Part shown: piece by piece, positions 33,012 through 42,096 of the stretch | Layout of the letters: the number at the start of each line of letters is the position of its first letter | How positions within the stretch are numbered: the stretch's first letter is position 1 | Assembly: GCF_040678635.1 (NCBI RefSeq) | Contig: NZ_JBFATZ010000004.1 | Location: 62,001-126,000, forward strand | Reading direction: 5' to 3' | Source of the DNA: Thermopolyspora sp040678635 | GTDB taxonomy: Bacteria > Actinomycetota > Actinomycetes > Streptosporangiales > Streptosporangiaceae | DNA: 64,000 bases | The notes under the pieces: generated by a model | Database searches by the model: none | What the model saw: the letters and a program-made list of their open reading frames with translations, nothing else | Told to the model about the DNA's origin: nothing | Position numbers and translations under genes: made by a program

Positions 33012-35497
33012 CCGTCACCGTCACCCCGCTGCAGGGCGACACCGCCCCGATCCCGGACGCCGGGCTCGGCGCGCTCGCCACGGAGAAGGGCAATCTCCCT
33101 CTGGAGAGCCTCGACGTCACCGCGCGTCTCACCGGCCTGGCCGGGGGTGTGGAGGTCGTGCAGACCTTCCACAACCCGTTCGATGTGTCGCTGGAGGCCA
33201 CGTACATCTTCCCGCTGCCCGACCGGGCGGCCGTCACCGCGTTCCGCATGGAGGCGGACGGGCACGTGATCGAGGGCGTGCTGAAGGAGCGGGGCGAGGC
33301 CCGCGCCGACTACGACCGCGCCCTGTCCGAGGGCAGGCGGGCCGCGATCGTCGAGGAGGACCGTCCCGACGTGTTCACGATGCGCGTCGGCAACCTCGTC
33401 CCGCACGAGCGGGTGACGGTACGGCTGACGCTCAGCCAGCCGCTGGCCTACGAGGACGGCGCGGCGACCTTCCGCTTCCCGCTCGTGGTCGCCCCCCGCT
33501 ACATCCCGGGCGTTCCGCTCGACGGCTCGCCCGCCGGCTCGGGCACGGCCGCCGACACCGACGCCGTCCCGGACGCCTCCCGCATCAGCCCGCCGGTGCT
33601 GCTGCCCGGCTTCCCCAACCCGGTACGGCTCTCGCTCACCACCCACGTCGACCCGGCCGGGCTCGACCTTCGCGAGATCCGCTCCAGCCTGCACGCGATC
33701 ACTCAGGAGAGCGGCGAAGACGGCGAGGACGGGCCGTTGACGCTGCGGGTGCGGCCGGGCGAGCGGCTCGACCGCGACTTCATCCTGCGGCTGTCCTTCG
33801 ACGCCTCCACCTCCCTCGCCCTCGTCCCCGACGAGCCGCGCGAGGACGACGCCGAGCGGCGGGGCGGGCGTCGGGAGGAGGCGGGGACCGAGGGCACGTT
33901 CACGCTGACCGTGGTGCCCCCGGCCGCCGACGGCGTCCGGTCGCCGCGCGACGTGGTGCTGCTGCTGGACCGGTCGGGAAGCATGCACGGCTGGAAGATG
34001 GTGGCCGCCCGCCGCGCCGCCGCCCGCATCGTCGACTCGCTCACCTCGGACGACCGCTTCGCCGTGCTGTCGTTCGACTCGGTGGTGGAGCGTCCGCAGG
34101 GTCTCGGCGAGGGCCTGGCGCCCGCGACCGACCGCAACCGCTACCGCGCCGTCGAGCACCTGGCGCGGCTGGACGCACGTGGCGGCACCGAGCTGCTGCG
34201 CCCGCTGGAGGAGGCGATCGGTCTGCTCGGCGAGCCCGGCCGGGACCGTGTGCTCGTGCTGGTCACCGACGGCCAGGTCGGCAACGAGGACCAGATCCTC
34301 GACCGGGCGGGCGCGCGGCTCGGCGGCGTGCGCGTGCACACCGTCGGCATCGACCGCGCCGTCAACGCCGGGTTCCTCGGCCGCCTGGCCGCGATCGGCG
34401 CGGGCCGCTGCGAGCTGGTGGAGTCCGAGGATCGGCTGGACGACGCGATGGAGCACATCCACCGCCGCATCGGCGCCCCGCTCGTCACGGACCTGGCGCT
34501 GAAGGCCGAGGGCCTCGGCGTACAGGCCGAGACCGTGACCCGTCTCGGCTCGCTGTACCCGGGGGTCCCGCTGATCGTGTCCGGCCGCTACTCCGGCCCC
34601 GCGGCCGGAGCCCTCGTCGTCCACGGTCTCACCCGCGAGGGCGGGCCGTGGGAGCGGCGCGTGGCCGCGACCGTCACCGGCGGCGGCACGGCGGCCCGCG
34701 CGATCTGGGCCCGTGCCCGCCTGCGCGACCTGGAGGACCGCTACGAGATCGGCGAGCGGCACCTGGAGCGGGAAATCGTGGACACCTCGCTCCGCTTCGG
34801 CGTGCTGTGCCGTTTCACCGCCTTCGTCGCGGTCGACTCGCGGGTGGTCGCCGACGGCGAGCCGCGCCACCAGGTCGTCCAGCCGGTCGAGCTGCCCAGC
34901 GGCTGGGAGCCGGGCGTCCCCGCCCCCATCGCCGCCGCCCCGATGTCCTTCACCGCCTCCGTCGAGACCGCCGCCTACGGGGCCGCCCCGGCGGGCCCGC
35001 CGATGCCCGCACCCGCCGCCCCGCCGACGGCCGGCGCCGCGCCGATGCCTCCCATGTCACCCCCCATGCCGCCGCCCGCGCCGTCCGCCCCTGCGCGCCC
35101 CGGCTCGGCCCTCGGCGCGATCGCAGGAAGGATGGCCAGGGGCTTCGCCGCCGCTCCCCGCGCCGCCCGCTCGTCCGCACGCGGCGACCTCGACGTCCGC
35201 GCCGTGGCCGCGCAGGAACTGACGCGTCTCCGCGAGGCCGAGTCCCTGTCGCCGTACGAGCGCCGCATGTACCTGGCCGACCTGGCCAGCCGCCTGCGGG
35301 TGCTGGCCACCGCCGCCGGCGGCGACCCCGACCTGTCGGCCCTCGCCGCCGAACTGGACACCGCCACCGGCCCCGACGCCGACCTCCCCCTCCTCTGGCA
35401 GCGGGCCCTGGACGTCCTCACCCGGCTCTCGTCCGGCGGCCCCACACCCGCCACGGAACGCCGCCGCACTACCCGCGCCTTCTGGAAGCGCACCTGA
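33008..35497 (+). CDS. VIT and von Willebrand factor A domain protein
   Basis: 829 aa. VIT domain (about 1-150; QTFHNPFDVSLEATYIFPLPD), then a VWA domain from about 315 with a complete MIDAS start DRSGSMHG, a later conserved Thr and GQVGNE/VTDG. After it comes a beta-rich section, a Pro/Met/Ala-rich linker (about 660-705) and a C-terminal helical part. No signal peptide or anchor is seen, so it is probably cytoplasmic. Function of bacterial VIT-VWA proteins is largely unknown. It is translationally coupled to the MerR-like gene. Confidence 0.88.
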   Translation: MTVTVTPLQGDTAPIPDAGLGALATEKGNLPLESLDVTARLTGLAGGVEVVQTFHNPFDVSLEATYIFPLPDRAAVTAFRMEADGHVIEGVLKERGEARADYDRALSEGRRAAIVEEDRPDVFTMRVGNLVPHERVTVRLTLSQPLAYEDGAATFRFPLVVAPRYIPGVPLDGSPAGSGTAADTDAVPDASRISPPVLLPGFPNPVRLSLTTHVDPAGLDLREIRSSLHAITQESGEDGEDGPLTLRVRPGERLDRDFILRLSFDASTSLALVPDEPREDDAERRGGRREEAGTEGTFTLTVVPPAADGVRSPRDVVLLLDRSGSMHGWKMVAARRAAARIVDSLTSDDRFAVLSFDSVVERPQGLGEGLAPATDRNRYRAVEHLARLDARGGTELLRPLEEAIGLLGEPGRDRVLVLVTDGQVGNEDQILDRAGARLGGVRVHTVGIDRAVNAGFLGRLAAIGAGRCELVESEDRLDDAMEHIHRRIGAPLVTDLALKAEGLGVQAETVTRLGSLYPGVPLIVSGRYSGPAAGALVVHGLTREGGPWERRVAATVTGGGTAARAIWARARLRDLEDRYEIGERHLEREIVDTSLRFGVLCRFTAFVAVDSRVVADGEPRHQVVQPVELPSGWEPGVPAPIAAAPMSFTASVETAAYGAAPAGPPMPAPAAPPTAGAAPMPPMSPPMPPPAPSAPARPGSALGAIAGRMARGFAAAPRAARSSARGDLDVRAVAAQELTRLREAESLSPYERRMYLADLASRLRVLATAAGGDPDLSALAAELDTATGPDADLPLLWQRALDVLTRLSSGGPTPATERRRTTRAFWKRT

Positions 35498-36019
35498 CCC
35501 GGCAGCCTCGCACCGGGCCGGGTTGCGCCTCCACCTGGCCCAGACCCCGGGCCTCCGCTTGGCCCAGACTCCGGTTGGAGGGGATCCGGGCCAGGCGGAG
35601 CAGGTGACCGGAGACACGGCAAAGCACCGCTCACGCCCCAGACCCCGGCAATCCACGACCTGGCCTGGCCTGACTATGGCGGTGAAGCCGATGGCCGCGA
35701 ACTCGCACAGTGGGGTTCTGGTCCGCGGATTTGTGCGTGCCGGTCGGCCACCACGCGTTCGGTGTCGTTGTTCACTCGTGTTCACCAGGGTTCGATCCCG
35801 ATGGCCTGCTCAACCCGGGCAAACTGCCGGGCGTCCGCCGCAGCACGGGCCCCTGACGCGCCGCCCACGGGCATCGGGACCGGCTCGATGGTCGGACGCC
35901 GGACCGCTGAATTGGCCGCCGCCGAACAACTCGCCCCGATGTCCGGCGGCCGGACGCCAGACGGGCAGACGCCGGACGGCACGAACTTGACCGCCGTACG
36001 CCCGGACAAAGGCCGCTAT
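35498..36019. other. Intergenic between VIT/VWA gene and IS element
   Basis: Starts with a short repeat (CTGGCCCAGAC-CCGG-CTCC, twice near 35535-35575). Apart from the oxidase relic (35791-35856) I see no gene. Confidence 0.45.
35791..35856 (+). pseudogene. C-terminal relic of an FAD-linked oxidase
   Basis: The 22-codon frame FDPDGLLNPGKLPG...TGA matches the invariable C-terminus of GlcD-type FAD-linked oxidases (FDPxGLLNPGK). Nothing upstream in any frame extends it convincingly. It lies between the VIT/VWA gene and the IS element. Confidence 0.5.
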
Positions 36020-36057
36020 GAGTGACTCCTCCGCTCCCTGAAGGGAGCGGCTTCTCG

Positions 36058-37248
36058 CTAAGCCGCTTCCGCAGCGTCACGAAGGGCAAGCCCTGCCCTG
36101 AGAATGTTCTTGGCCGCGTTCACGTCGGCGTGCGCGGCATGCCCGCACGCCGTACACCGGAATTCGGCTTGGGTGACGCGGTTCTCCGCAGTGCAGTGCC
36201 CGCAGCGGGCGCAGGTGCGGGAGGTGTTGGCGGGGTTGACCGCGATCAGCTCTCGACCGGCGCTTTCAGCCTTGTGCGACAGGATCGTCAGGAGCACCCC
36301 CCAACCCGCGTCCAGGATGCTCCGGTTGAGGCCCGCCTTGGCGGCGACGTTCCGGCCGGGTGCGTCGATCGTGCCGGACGCGCTGCGGGTCATGTTCGCG
36401 ATCCGCAGGTCCTCGTGCGCGATCACGTCATAGGCGGCCACCAGCGCGTTCGCGGTCTTGTGGGCGTGGTCGAGCCGCTGGCGGCGGACCTTGGCGTGCA
36501 GCGCCGCGACACGGGCGACCGCCTTGCGGCGACGCTGGGAGCCCCGCTTCTTGCGGGTCAGGTCGCGCTGCGCGTGCGCGAGGCGATCGGCGGTGGCGGC
36601 CAGGTGGCGCGGGTTGGCCACCTGCTTGCCGTCGCTGGTGGTGACCAGCGAGGCGAGGCCGAGGTCGATCCCGGCGACGGCGCCGGTGGCGGGCAGCGGT
36701 TCGGCGGGTACGTCGTCACAGGACAGGACCACGTACCAGCGGGTGCCTTCCCGCTTGATGCTGATCGTCTTGACCCGGCCGCCTACGGGGCGGTGCTGGT
36801 GGACGCGGACGTGCCCGATGCCCTGGAGCCGTACGAAGGTCGCGGCGGGGTGGGTGGGCTGGGAGTCCCACCGGCAGCCGTCGCCGTCCTTGGGCCAGGT
36901 GACGGTGTCGAACCGGCCGCGTCCCTTGAACCGGGGGAAGCCCGGCGTGCGCCCGGCCTTGCAACGGGCGAAGAACGCGGCGAACGCCGCCTCCAGGCGG
37001 CGCAGCGTGGCCTGCTGGGAGGAGAACGACCACCGGCCTTGACCGGCGGGGTCGTCGGCGCGGATGTGCTTCAGCTCGGCCGACTGGTCGCCGTACCGGA
37101 CGGTGACGCCCGCCTTGCGGTAGGCGGTACGGCGGTGCTCCAAGGCGGCGTTGTAGAGCTGCCGGTGGTCCTCCAGGCACGCCATGAGCGCGGCGGACTG
37201 CTTGGAAGTGGGGCGCAGCAGGAACTTGTAGGACCTACGCACGGCCAC
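36058..37248 (-). CDS. tnpB: TnpB RNA-guided nuclease (IS605 OrfB)
   Basis: 396 aa. RuvC-like catalytic triad visible: Asp in AGIDLGLAS, Glu in IAHEDLRI and Asp in HADVNAAKN. The zinc ribbon is TCARCGHC ... RCTACGH. The N-terminal RRSYKFLLRPT is the typical start, so I use the GTG at 37248; the GTG at 37242 is equally possible. TnpB proteins are programmable DNA nucleases that promote retention of the element. All catalytic residues are present. Confidence 0.92.
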   Translation of the reverse strand: MAVRRSYKFLLRPTSKQSAALMACLEDHRQLYNAALEHRRTAYRKAGVTVRYGDQSAELKHIRADDPAGQGRWSFSSQQATLRRLEAAFAAFFARCKAGRTPGFPRFKGRGRFDTVTWPKDGDGCRWDSQPTHPAATFVRLQGIGHVRVHQHRPVGGRVKTISIKREGTRWYVVLSCDDVPAEPLPATGAVAGIDLGLASLVTTSDGKQVANPRHLAATADRLAHAQRDLTRKKRGSQRRRKAVARVAALHAKVRRQRLDHAHKTANALVAAYDVIAHEDLRIANMTRSASGTIDAPGRNVAAKAGLNRSILDAGWGVLLTILSHKAESAGRELIAVNPANTSRTCARCGHCTAENRVTQAEFRCTACGHAAHADVNAAKNILRAGLALRDAAEAA

Positions 37249-37657
37249 CGCCCTTGGATGGCCGCTCGTACTGCGTCTCGATGTAGCGCTGCACGGTCTG
37301 GGCGGACACGGCACCGACCGTGGCCACGAAGTAGGACCGTGACCACAGTGTGGGCAACTGGGAACGCAGGTGCGGGAACTCGGCGCGCAGGTGGTGGGAG
37401 GTGAACCCCTTGAACTGGTTGGCCACGTACGACGGCGAGTTCTTCGGGTGGGGCTTGACGAACAGGTGCACGTGGTCGGGCATCACCTCAAGTGCCACGA
37501 TCTCCCAGTCGTGCTCGTCGGCCTTGGCTTGGATCAACTCCTCCAGGCGAGTCTTCACCCGCCCGCCAAGAACGGGGCGGCGGTACTTCGGGCACCACAC
37601 GACGTGGTACCCGAGGTCATATGCCGCGCCGGGGGAGGTGCGCACCTGCCGAGTCAC
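37235..37657 (-). CDS. tnpA: TnpA, IS200/IS605 Y1 (HUH) transposase
   Basis: 140 aa. HUH motif PDHVHLF with a catalytic Tyr in VQRYIETQ downstream; opens with the family YHVVWCPKYRRPVL. Performs single-strand peel-and-paste transposition as a dimer. Complete, and its end overlaps the tnpB start. Confidence 0.94.
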   Translation of the reverse strand: MTRQVRTSPGAAYDLGYHVVWCPKYRRPVLGGRVKTRLEELIQAKADEHDWEIVALEVMPDHVHLFVKPHPKNSPSYVANQFKGFTSHHLRAEFPHLRSQLPTLWSRSYFVATVGAVSAQTVQRYIETQYERPSKGGGRA

Positions 37658-37760
37658 ACGATCATTATAACAGCGCCGTACATATAACGAGCAACGAACG
37701 GAGGTCTCTGATGCGCGGACCTGACAGGTCGGGGCACGCTCGGGCCTTGGCGGCCCTCCG

Positions 37761-37808
37761 GCTCCCGATTCCCCCGACGGCTAAAGCCGCCGGTCCCCTC
37801 GGGAGGGG
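37761..37808. repeat. Nested hairpin next to the IS element
   Basis: CTCCCGA...TCGGGAG encloses CGACGGC-TAAA-GCCGCCG. The layout resembles right-end hairpins of other IS605-group elements, or a rho-independent stem without U-tract. May mark a second, eroded element end. Confidence 0.4.
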
Positions 37809-38099
37809 CTGATGGCCGACTCCTGACGACCGCACGCCGGGCACCCCGACGACGGGGCCGGACCACCCCACATACCGCCCAAAGACCACCATCGCGATCC
37901 GTGCCCAACGGCCGGAGGCCGGGCAAAGACCGCCATAACGGCCGATACCCGACCGGATGCCGGGAGTGCACGGCGCGACGGCGAACATGCCCGCCACCAG
38001 GTAACACGGTTGTCATAGCCGGTTACCTCGGCGGCAACATCTCTGCGGTTCACTACGCGCAAACCATGCTCCATCGTGATCATCCGCGGAGGTCCCCAG

Positions 38100-38822
38100 G
38101 TGGTCGAGGTGACCCTGGACGCCGACGAACTGGGCGTCCGTGAGGTCAACGCGGCTTTGCACGCCCTGCCGGGCGGCGCGGCCGCGCGGGTGGTGAACCC
38201 GCGTGGGCGGCACAACCTGGCGGTCGGCCTCAACGAGGCCGTGAAGGTGGACATCCACGGGCCGGTCGGGCACTACGTGGGCGGGCTCGGCAAGTACGCG
38301 GACATCACCGTGCGCGGCTCCGCGGGACACGGGGTGGGCGAGAACCTCATGTCCGGCCGCGTCCGGATCGCCGGGACCGCCGACCGTGGCGCCGCCGCGT
38401 CCGCGCACGGGGGCACGATCGTGATCGAGGGCGACTGCGGGCCCTGCGCCGGGATCGCGTTGAAGGGCGGGACGCTGGCGATCGCCGGGGACGCCGGGCC
38501 GTACTGCGGGTGGTCGGCGCAGTCGGGCGTCATCCTGGTCGGCGGCGACGCCGGACGGAACCTCGGTCACGCGCTCTACGAGGCGGTGATCTACGTCGCG
38601 GGGCGGATCGACGGCCTGTGCGGCGGCGCCAGGGCCGAGGAGGTGGACGAGAACGACGTGACGGCGGCGAAGATCCTCGCGGTGGCGTGCGGCTTCGACC
38701 ACATCGACCCGGAGAACCTCACCAAGGTCGTCTCCCGGCGGTACCTTCCTCGCTTCGAGACCCCCCGCCGGGCCGCGCTGCGTACGCCGGCGTCCGGTTT
38801 CCTGTCCACGGCGTCCGCGTGA
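38100..38822 (+). CDS. glxC: GXGXG-domain protein GlxC (glutamate-synthase alpha C-terminal type)
   Basis: 240 aa, right-handed beta-helix like the GltB C-terminal domain: repeated G-x(2)-G turns in VGLNEAVKVDIHGPVGHYVGGLGKYA..., VGENLMSGRVRIAGTADRGAAAS and LVGGDAGRNLGHALYEAVIYV. Family role: structural subunit of a glutamate-synthase-like or N-methylglutamate-synthase complex with GlxB and GlxD. The GTG at 38100 is chosen because GGAGG lies 8 bases before it. The amidotransferase GlxB, expected upstream, is missing and an IS605 element is found there instead. Confidence 0.82.
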   Translation: MVEVTLDADELGVREVNAALHALPGGAAARVVNPRGRHNLAVGLNEAVKVDIHGPVGHYVGGLGKYADITVRGSAGHGVGENLMSGRVRIAGTADRGAAASAHGGTIVIEGDCGPCAGIALKGGTLAIAGDAGPYCGWSAQSGVILVGGDAGRNLGHALYEAVIYVAGRIDGLCGGARAEEVDENDVTAAKILAVACGFDHIDPENLTKVVSRRYLPRFETPRRAALRTPASGFLSTASA

Positions 38823-38878
38823 GCGCGGACCCGTCCCCATACGCGCACAACGGTGTGCGCCGTGCCGAAGGAGACCTG

Positions 38879-40192
38879 ATGAGCCATACCTTCCCGCAGC
38901 ACGTGATCGCCGAGATTCAGGAGCGTGCACGGCTCGGGCGGTACGGCGTTCGCGGCTGGGGCGCCATGCGGCGGCTCCCGGACTTCGACGACCTGCTGAT
39001 CCTCACCGCCCCCGCCGGGCGGCAGACGGGCGACGCCCACCGGGAGCCGTGCCGTACCCGAACCGTGCTCGGCACCCGGCACGCCCGCGACCCGGTCGTG
39101 CTCGACCTGCCGGTGACGATCGCCGGCATGTCGTACGGCTCGGTGTCGGCGAGCGCGAAGGAGGCCCTGGGCCGGGCCTCGACGATGGCGGGCACCTCCA
39201 CGACGACCGGCGACGGCGGGATGACCCGCGAGGAGCGCAACGCGGCCAAGACGCTGGTATACCAGCTCACCCCGGCGCGGTCCGGCTTCGACCCCGACGA
39301 TCTGCGCGTCGCCGACGCGGTGGAGATCGTGCTCGGGCAGGGGGCGCGGCCGGGCGCGGGCGCGCTGCTGCCCGGGGCGAAGATGGGGCCGCGGGTGGCG
39401 CGCAAGCGGGGACTGCCCGAGGGCGTCGCCCAGCGCTCCCCCGCGTACCATCCGGACTGGTCGGGGCCGGAGGGCCTCGCCGTGAAGATCGAGGAGATCC
39501 GGGAGGTCACCTCCTGGCGGGTGCCCGTCTACGTGAAGCTGGGCGCTGCGCGGGTCGCGCAGGACGTCGAACTGGCGGTAACCGCCGGGGCCGACGTGAT
39601 CGTGGTGGACGGCATGCAGGGCGGCACCGCGGCCGCCCAGGAGGTATTCATCGAACACACCGGCATCCCCACGCTCGCTGCCGTACGCCTCGCCGCCGAC
39701 ACGCTGGACCGTCTCGGCGTACGCGGCGAGGTGCAGCTCGTGATCTCGGGCGGCATCCGGTCCGGCGCGGACATCGCCAAGGCCCTCGCCCTCGGCGCGG
39801 ACGCGGTCTCCGTAGGCGTCGCCGCGATGATCGCCCTCGGCTGCAACTCGGCGTCCGACGACACCGGCACGGACGTCACCGCCGACTACCGGGCGCTCGG
39901 CACCGCACCCGGCTCCTGCACCGCCTGCCACACCGGCGGCTGCCCAGTCGGCATCGCCACCCAGGACGACATGCTCGCCGACCGCCTCGACCCCGACCTC
40001 GGCGCGGAACGCGTCGCCAACTACCTACGCGCCATCACCGCCGAGACCGCCATGCTCGCTCGCGCCTGCGGCCACGCCTCCGTACACGACCTGACCCCCG
40101 ACGACCTGGTCGCCCTCACCGTGGAGGCCGCCGCGATGGCCCGCGTCCCCCTCGCGGGCACCACCTGGATCCCAGGCGCATCCGACTCCTGA
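38879..40192 (+). CDS. glxD: FMN-binding glutamate-synthase-like protein GlxD
   Basis: 437 aa, the FMN barrel of glutamate synthase: SYGSVSASAKEALGRAS, TTTGDGGM, GQGARPGAGALLPGAKMG, VDGMQGGTAAAQEVF, VISGGIRSGADIAKALALG and the cysteine cluster C-x(2)-C-x(4)-C in SCTACHTGGCPVGIAT that binds the [3Fe-4S] centre. Uses ammonia from a separate amidotransferase to make glutamate or a related amino acid. GAAGGAG precedes the ATG; 56 bases separate it from glxC. Confidence 0.88.
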   Translation: MSHTFPQHVIAEIQERARLGRYGVRGWGAMRRLPDFDDLLILTAPAGRQTGDAHREPCRTRTVLGTRHARDPVVLDLPVTIAGMSYGSVSASAKEALGRASTMAGTSTTTGDGGMTREERNAAKTLVYQLTPARSGFDPDDLRVADAVEIVLGQGARPGAGALLPGAKMGPRVARKRGLPEGVAQRSPAYHPDWSGPEGLAVKIEEIREVTSWRVPVYVKLGAARVAQDVELAVTAGADVIVVDGMQGGTAAAQEVFIEHTGIPTLAAVRLAADTLDRLGVRGEVQLVISGGIRSGADIAKALALGADAVSVGVAAMIALGCNSASDDTGTDVTADYRALGTAPGSCTACHTGGCPVGIATQDDMLADRLDPDLGAERVANYLRAITAETAMLARACGHASVHDLTPDDLVALTVEAAAMARVPLAGTTWIPGASDS

Positions 40193-40387
40193 TCACGCGG
40201 TAGGCGGCGCGTCATCGCGCCGCGTCACGCGGGCGAAACGGCGGGCGCCGTTTGCCGCAGGTGTCCGCCGGTTCGTCCGCCCCAGGTCAAGCGACGGTCG
40301 GCCACACGATGCACATCGCCGCCGAGCTCCCGCGTGCCGAGTACCCCGCCCGCCGCGATGGGCGATTCGTCATCCCAGCCATCCGTT

Positions 40388-40483
40388 GTTGTGGCCCCTC
40401 GTAGGGCCGATGAGAACCATGACACCCGAGCAGGCGAGATGGGTCCGCGACAAGTTGCGACCCCTCGTGGGGCGATGAAGCCC
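40388..40483 (-). CRISPR. Short CRISPR array, two repeats, minus orientation
   Basis: 30-bp repeats at 40388-40417 and 40454-40483 flank a 36-nt spacer. The first matches the variant GTTG..GCCCCTCGTAGGG ending CCGATGAGAAC; the second is degenerate at its end. Orientation is opposite to the main array. No leader at the expected 51-nt distance, so probably inactive. The DNA from 40193 to the array holds nothing else recognisable. Confidence 0.75.
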
Positions 40484-40683
40484 CTCACTTCCGGCACCAC
40501 CCGAGCCAACAGATCGCACATCACCGACCGCCCGGGCCTCAACACCTCCTCCGAACGCAACGCCCACCCCTTTCCACCCACACGACACCTGCCCAGCTCA
40601 CCCCGGGCTTCCCGGCCATGCGACTGGCCCCGGCCCGGCTTAGCGCATTACGCTGCCCCCAGCCAACAGAAGCCCTTAACGAT

Positions 40684-40793
40684 CATGGTTTTGCAGCAAA
40701 CCTCCGGGGTTTTCAGCACAACCGGAGGTTCGCTGCAAAACCCGCCCCCGAAGCCGCCGCAGAAGCATGCCCCACCTGCGGCTTTACTCTCGG
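40684..40793 (+). promoter_or_regulatory. CRISPR leader of the main array
   Basis: Contains a 21-bp inverted repeat with one mismatch (40687-40707 with 40722-40742, loop 14). The right arm, CCGGAGGTTCGCTGCAAAAC plus C, ends exactly 51 nt before the first repeat. The same arm, differing at one base, lies exactly 51 nt before the array at 42571 on the other strand. Conservation of sequence and distance marks it as a functional leader element. Confidence 0.75.
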
Positions 40794-41218
40794 GTCCTCA
40801 TCGCCCCTACGAGGGGTCGCAACTGGTGGGTGAGCGGGATGATGTCGCCGTCGTCGCCGGTCCTCATCGCCCCTACGAGGGGTCGCAACAAGCGCACTTC
40901 CGGGGTCACCACTTCGTGATCGAGAAGTCCTCATCGCCCCTACGAGGGGTCGCAACTCGTCAAGGTCCTGGACGCGGAGACCGCCCGCCAGTCCTCATCG
41001 CCCCTACGAGGGGTCGCAACTTCTTCCCCGTCACCGTGTGCCATCCCGGCGGGGTCCTCATCGCCCCTACGAGGGGTCGCAACGCGAGCTCGTCAACCTG
41101 GACCGTGAGCAGGTCACGCGTCCTCATCGCCCCCTATAAGGGGCCGCAACATATTGGTGTAGGTCGGCAGAACGTCCTCGACCACCTTGTCCTCATCGCC
41201 CCTACGAGTGGTAGCAAC
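40794..41218 (+). CRISPR. Main CRISPR array, seven repeats and six spacers
   Basis: Repeats at 40794, 40860, 40927, 40991, 41054, 41120 and 41189. The 30-bp consensus starts GTCCTCATCG, has the stem CCCCT-ACG-AGGGG and ends TCGCAAC. Spacers are 33-38 nt. The first five repeats are identical; the last two carry changes (41120 is 31 bp with CCCCCTATAAGGGG; 41189 has AGTGGTAG), marking the old, distal end at right. Orientation is therefore left to right from the leader. No cas gene in the window. Confidence 0.96.
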
Positions 41219-41335
41219 ATGATCATGTCGGCCATCGGGCTCCGGTCTTCTTCGGCGGCCGACAGCCGTACCGTGCACAATCAGGTAGGTGTGGACAGCG
41301 GCCTTGGCGTGCTCCAGGGCCTGGTGGAGATCAAG

Positions 41336-42096
41336 TTATTTCCGCCCGGCTTCGGCCAGGAGCATAGCGGCGGCGTGCGGGTCCATCAGGTTGGACCAGA
41401 CCACTTCGCCGGACTCGAAATCGCGGTGCGGCATGACATCGGGATACCAACTGCCGCGATCGCAGCCGGGAACGGCGTCGAGGATGGCGGCTGGTCGACG
41501 ATGGTTACATGGCCGGTGATCCGGATGTCCACGTAGGTTTCATGTCCCTCGTCAGCGCGGACCAGGACGGCGAGAGTGTAGCCGGCGAGATCGTCCCGTT
41601 GCTCGCGCCCGGTCAACAGGGCCTGGACGACCAAGGTCCGACGCACGCCTCCATCCGCCGCACGCTCCGCTCGGCCTCCTCGAGTCGCAGGCGGGCGTCA
41701 TCCAGCGGACCGGGAAGCAAATCATCGGTGTGGGTGTCGGTGGTCAGTGCCGGTGTTTGCGAGCCGTTGTACGCCTTGCGTGACTGACGGGCTCGTTCGG
41801 CGAGCGCCGCGTAGAAGTCGTCGGGGCTGCCGTCCTCGCGGCACCCGGCCGCCACCAGCCAGGGGCAGCGGTTGCCCTGCCACACCGCTCCCCCGTCAAC
41901 GCTGGATCTTTACCTTGAACAGCACGTTGTCATCCACTGCAGCGATTCGATCCCGGCTACTGCCTCCGGCGAACTGAGCGGACGCCTTGCGGAGCAGTGG
42001 ATGGTCGATCTCGTCCAGGGCCACCCGGGCGGGCGGTAGCTTGGCGATGTCGAGGTCCTCACGTAGGCAGCGGATGGTCGGGCGGGTAGGGTTCAC
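41336..42096 (-). pseudogene. Decayed partner gene of the ribbon-helix-helix protein
   Basis: From a GTG at 42096 (GGAGGAAGG upstream; GTGA overlap with the preceding stop) the frame reads PTRPTIRCLREDLDIAK ... DNVLFKVKIQR then TGA at 41898-41896. The next frame resumes at 41885 with WQGNRCPWLVAAGCREDGSP ... RLRLEEAERSVRRME. A further frame gives RRTLVVQALLTGREQ...VRADEGHETYVDIRITG, and a last one AAILDAVPGCDRGSWYPDV ... WSNLMDPHAAAMLLAEAGRK with TAA at 41336. One stop and about three frameshifts break what looks like a single ~250-residue protein. Function unrecognised. Confidence 0.65.

Larger units (their letters stand above)
36020..37700 (-). mobile_element. IS200/IS605-family insertion sequence
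   Basis: Contains tnpA and tnpB in the same direction, overlapping by 14 bases, which is standard for this group. At the tnpB end an 8-bp stem CCGCTCCC-TGAA-GGGAGCGG (36031-36050) is the likely right-end hairpin and 3' part of a guide (omega) RNA. The left end near 37660-37700 has no equally clear stem, so boundaries are approximate. These elements have no target duplication or inverted terminal repeats. Both ORFs look intact. Confidence 0.85.

Noticed and set aside
35780..35800. GGGTTCGATCCC resembles a tRNA T-loop.
   Set aside because: No cloverleaf can be drawn around it, and the same bases fit the FDPDGLLNPGK tail of an FAD-linked oxidase.
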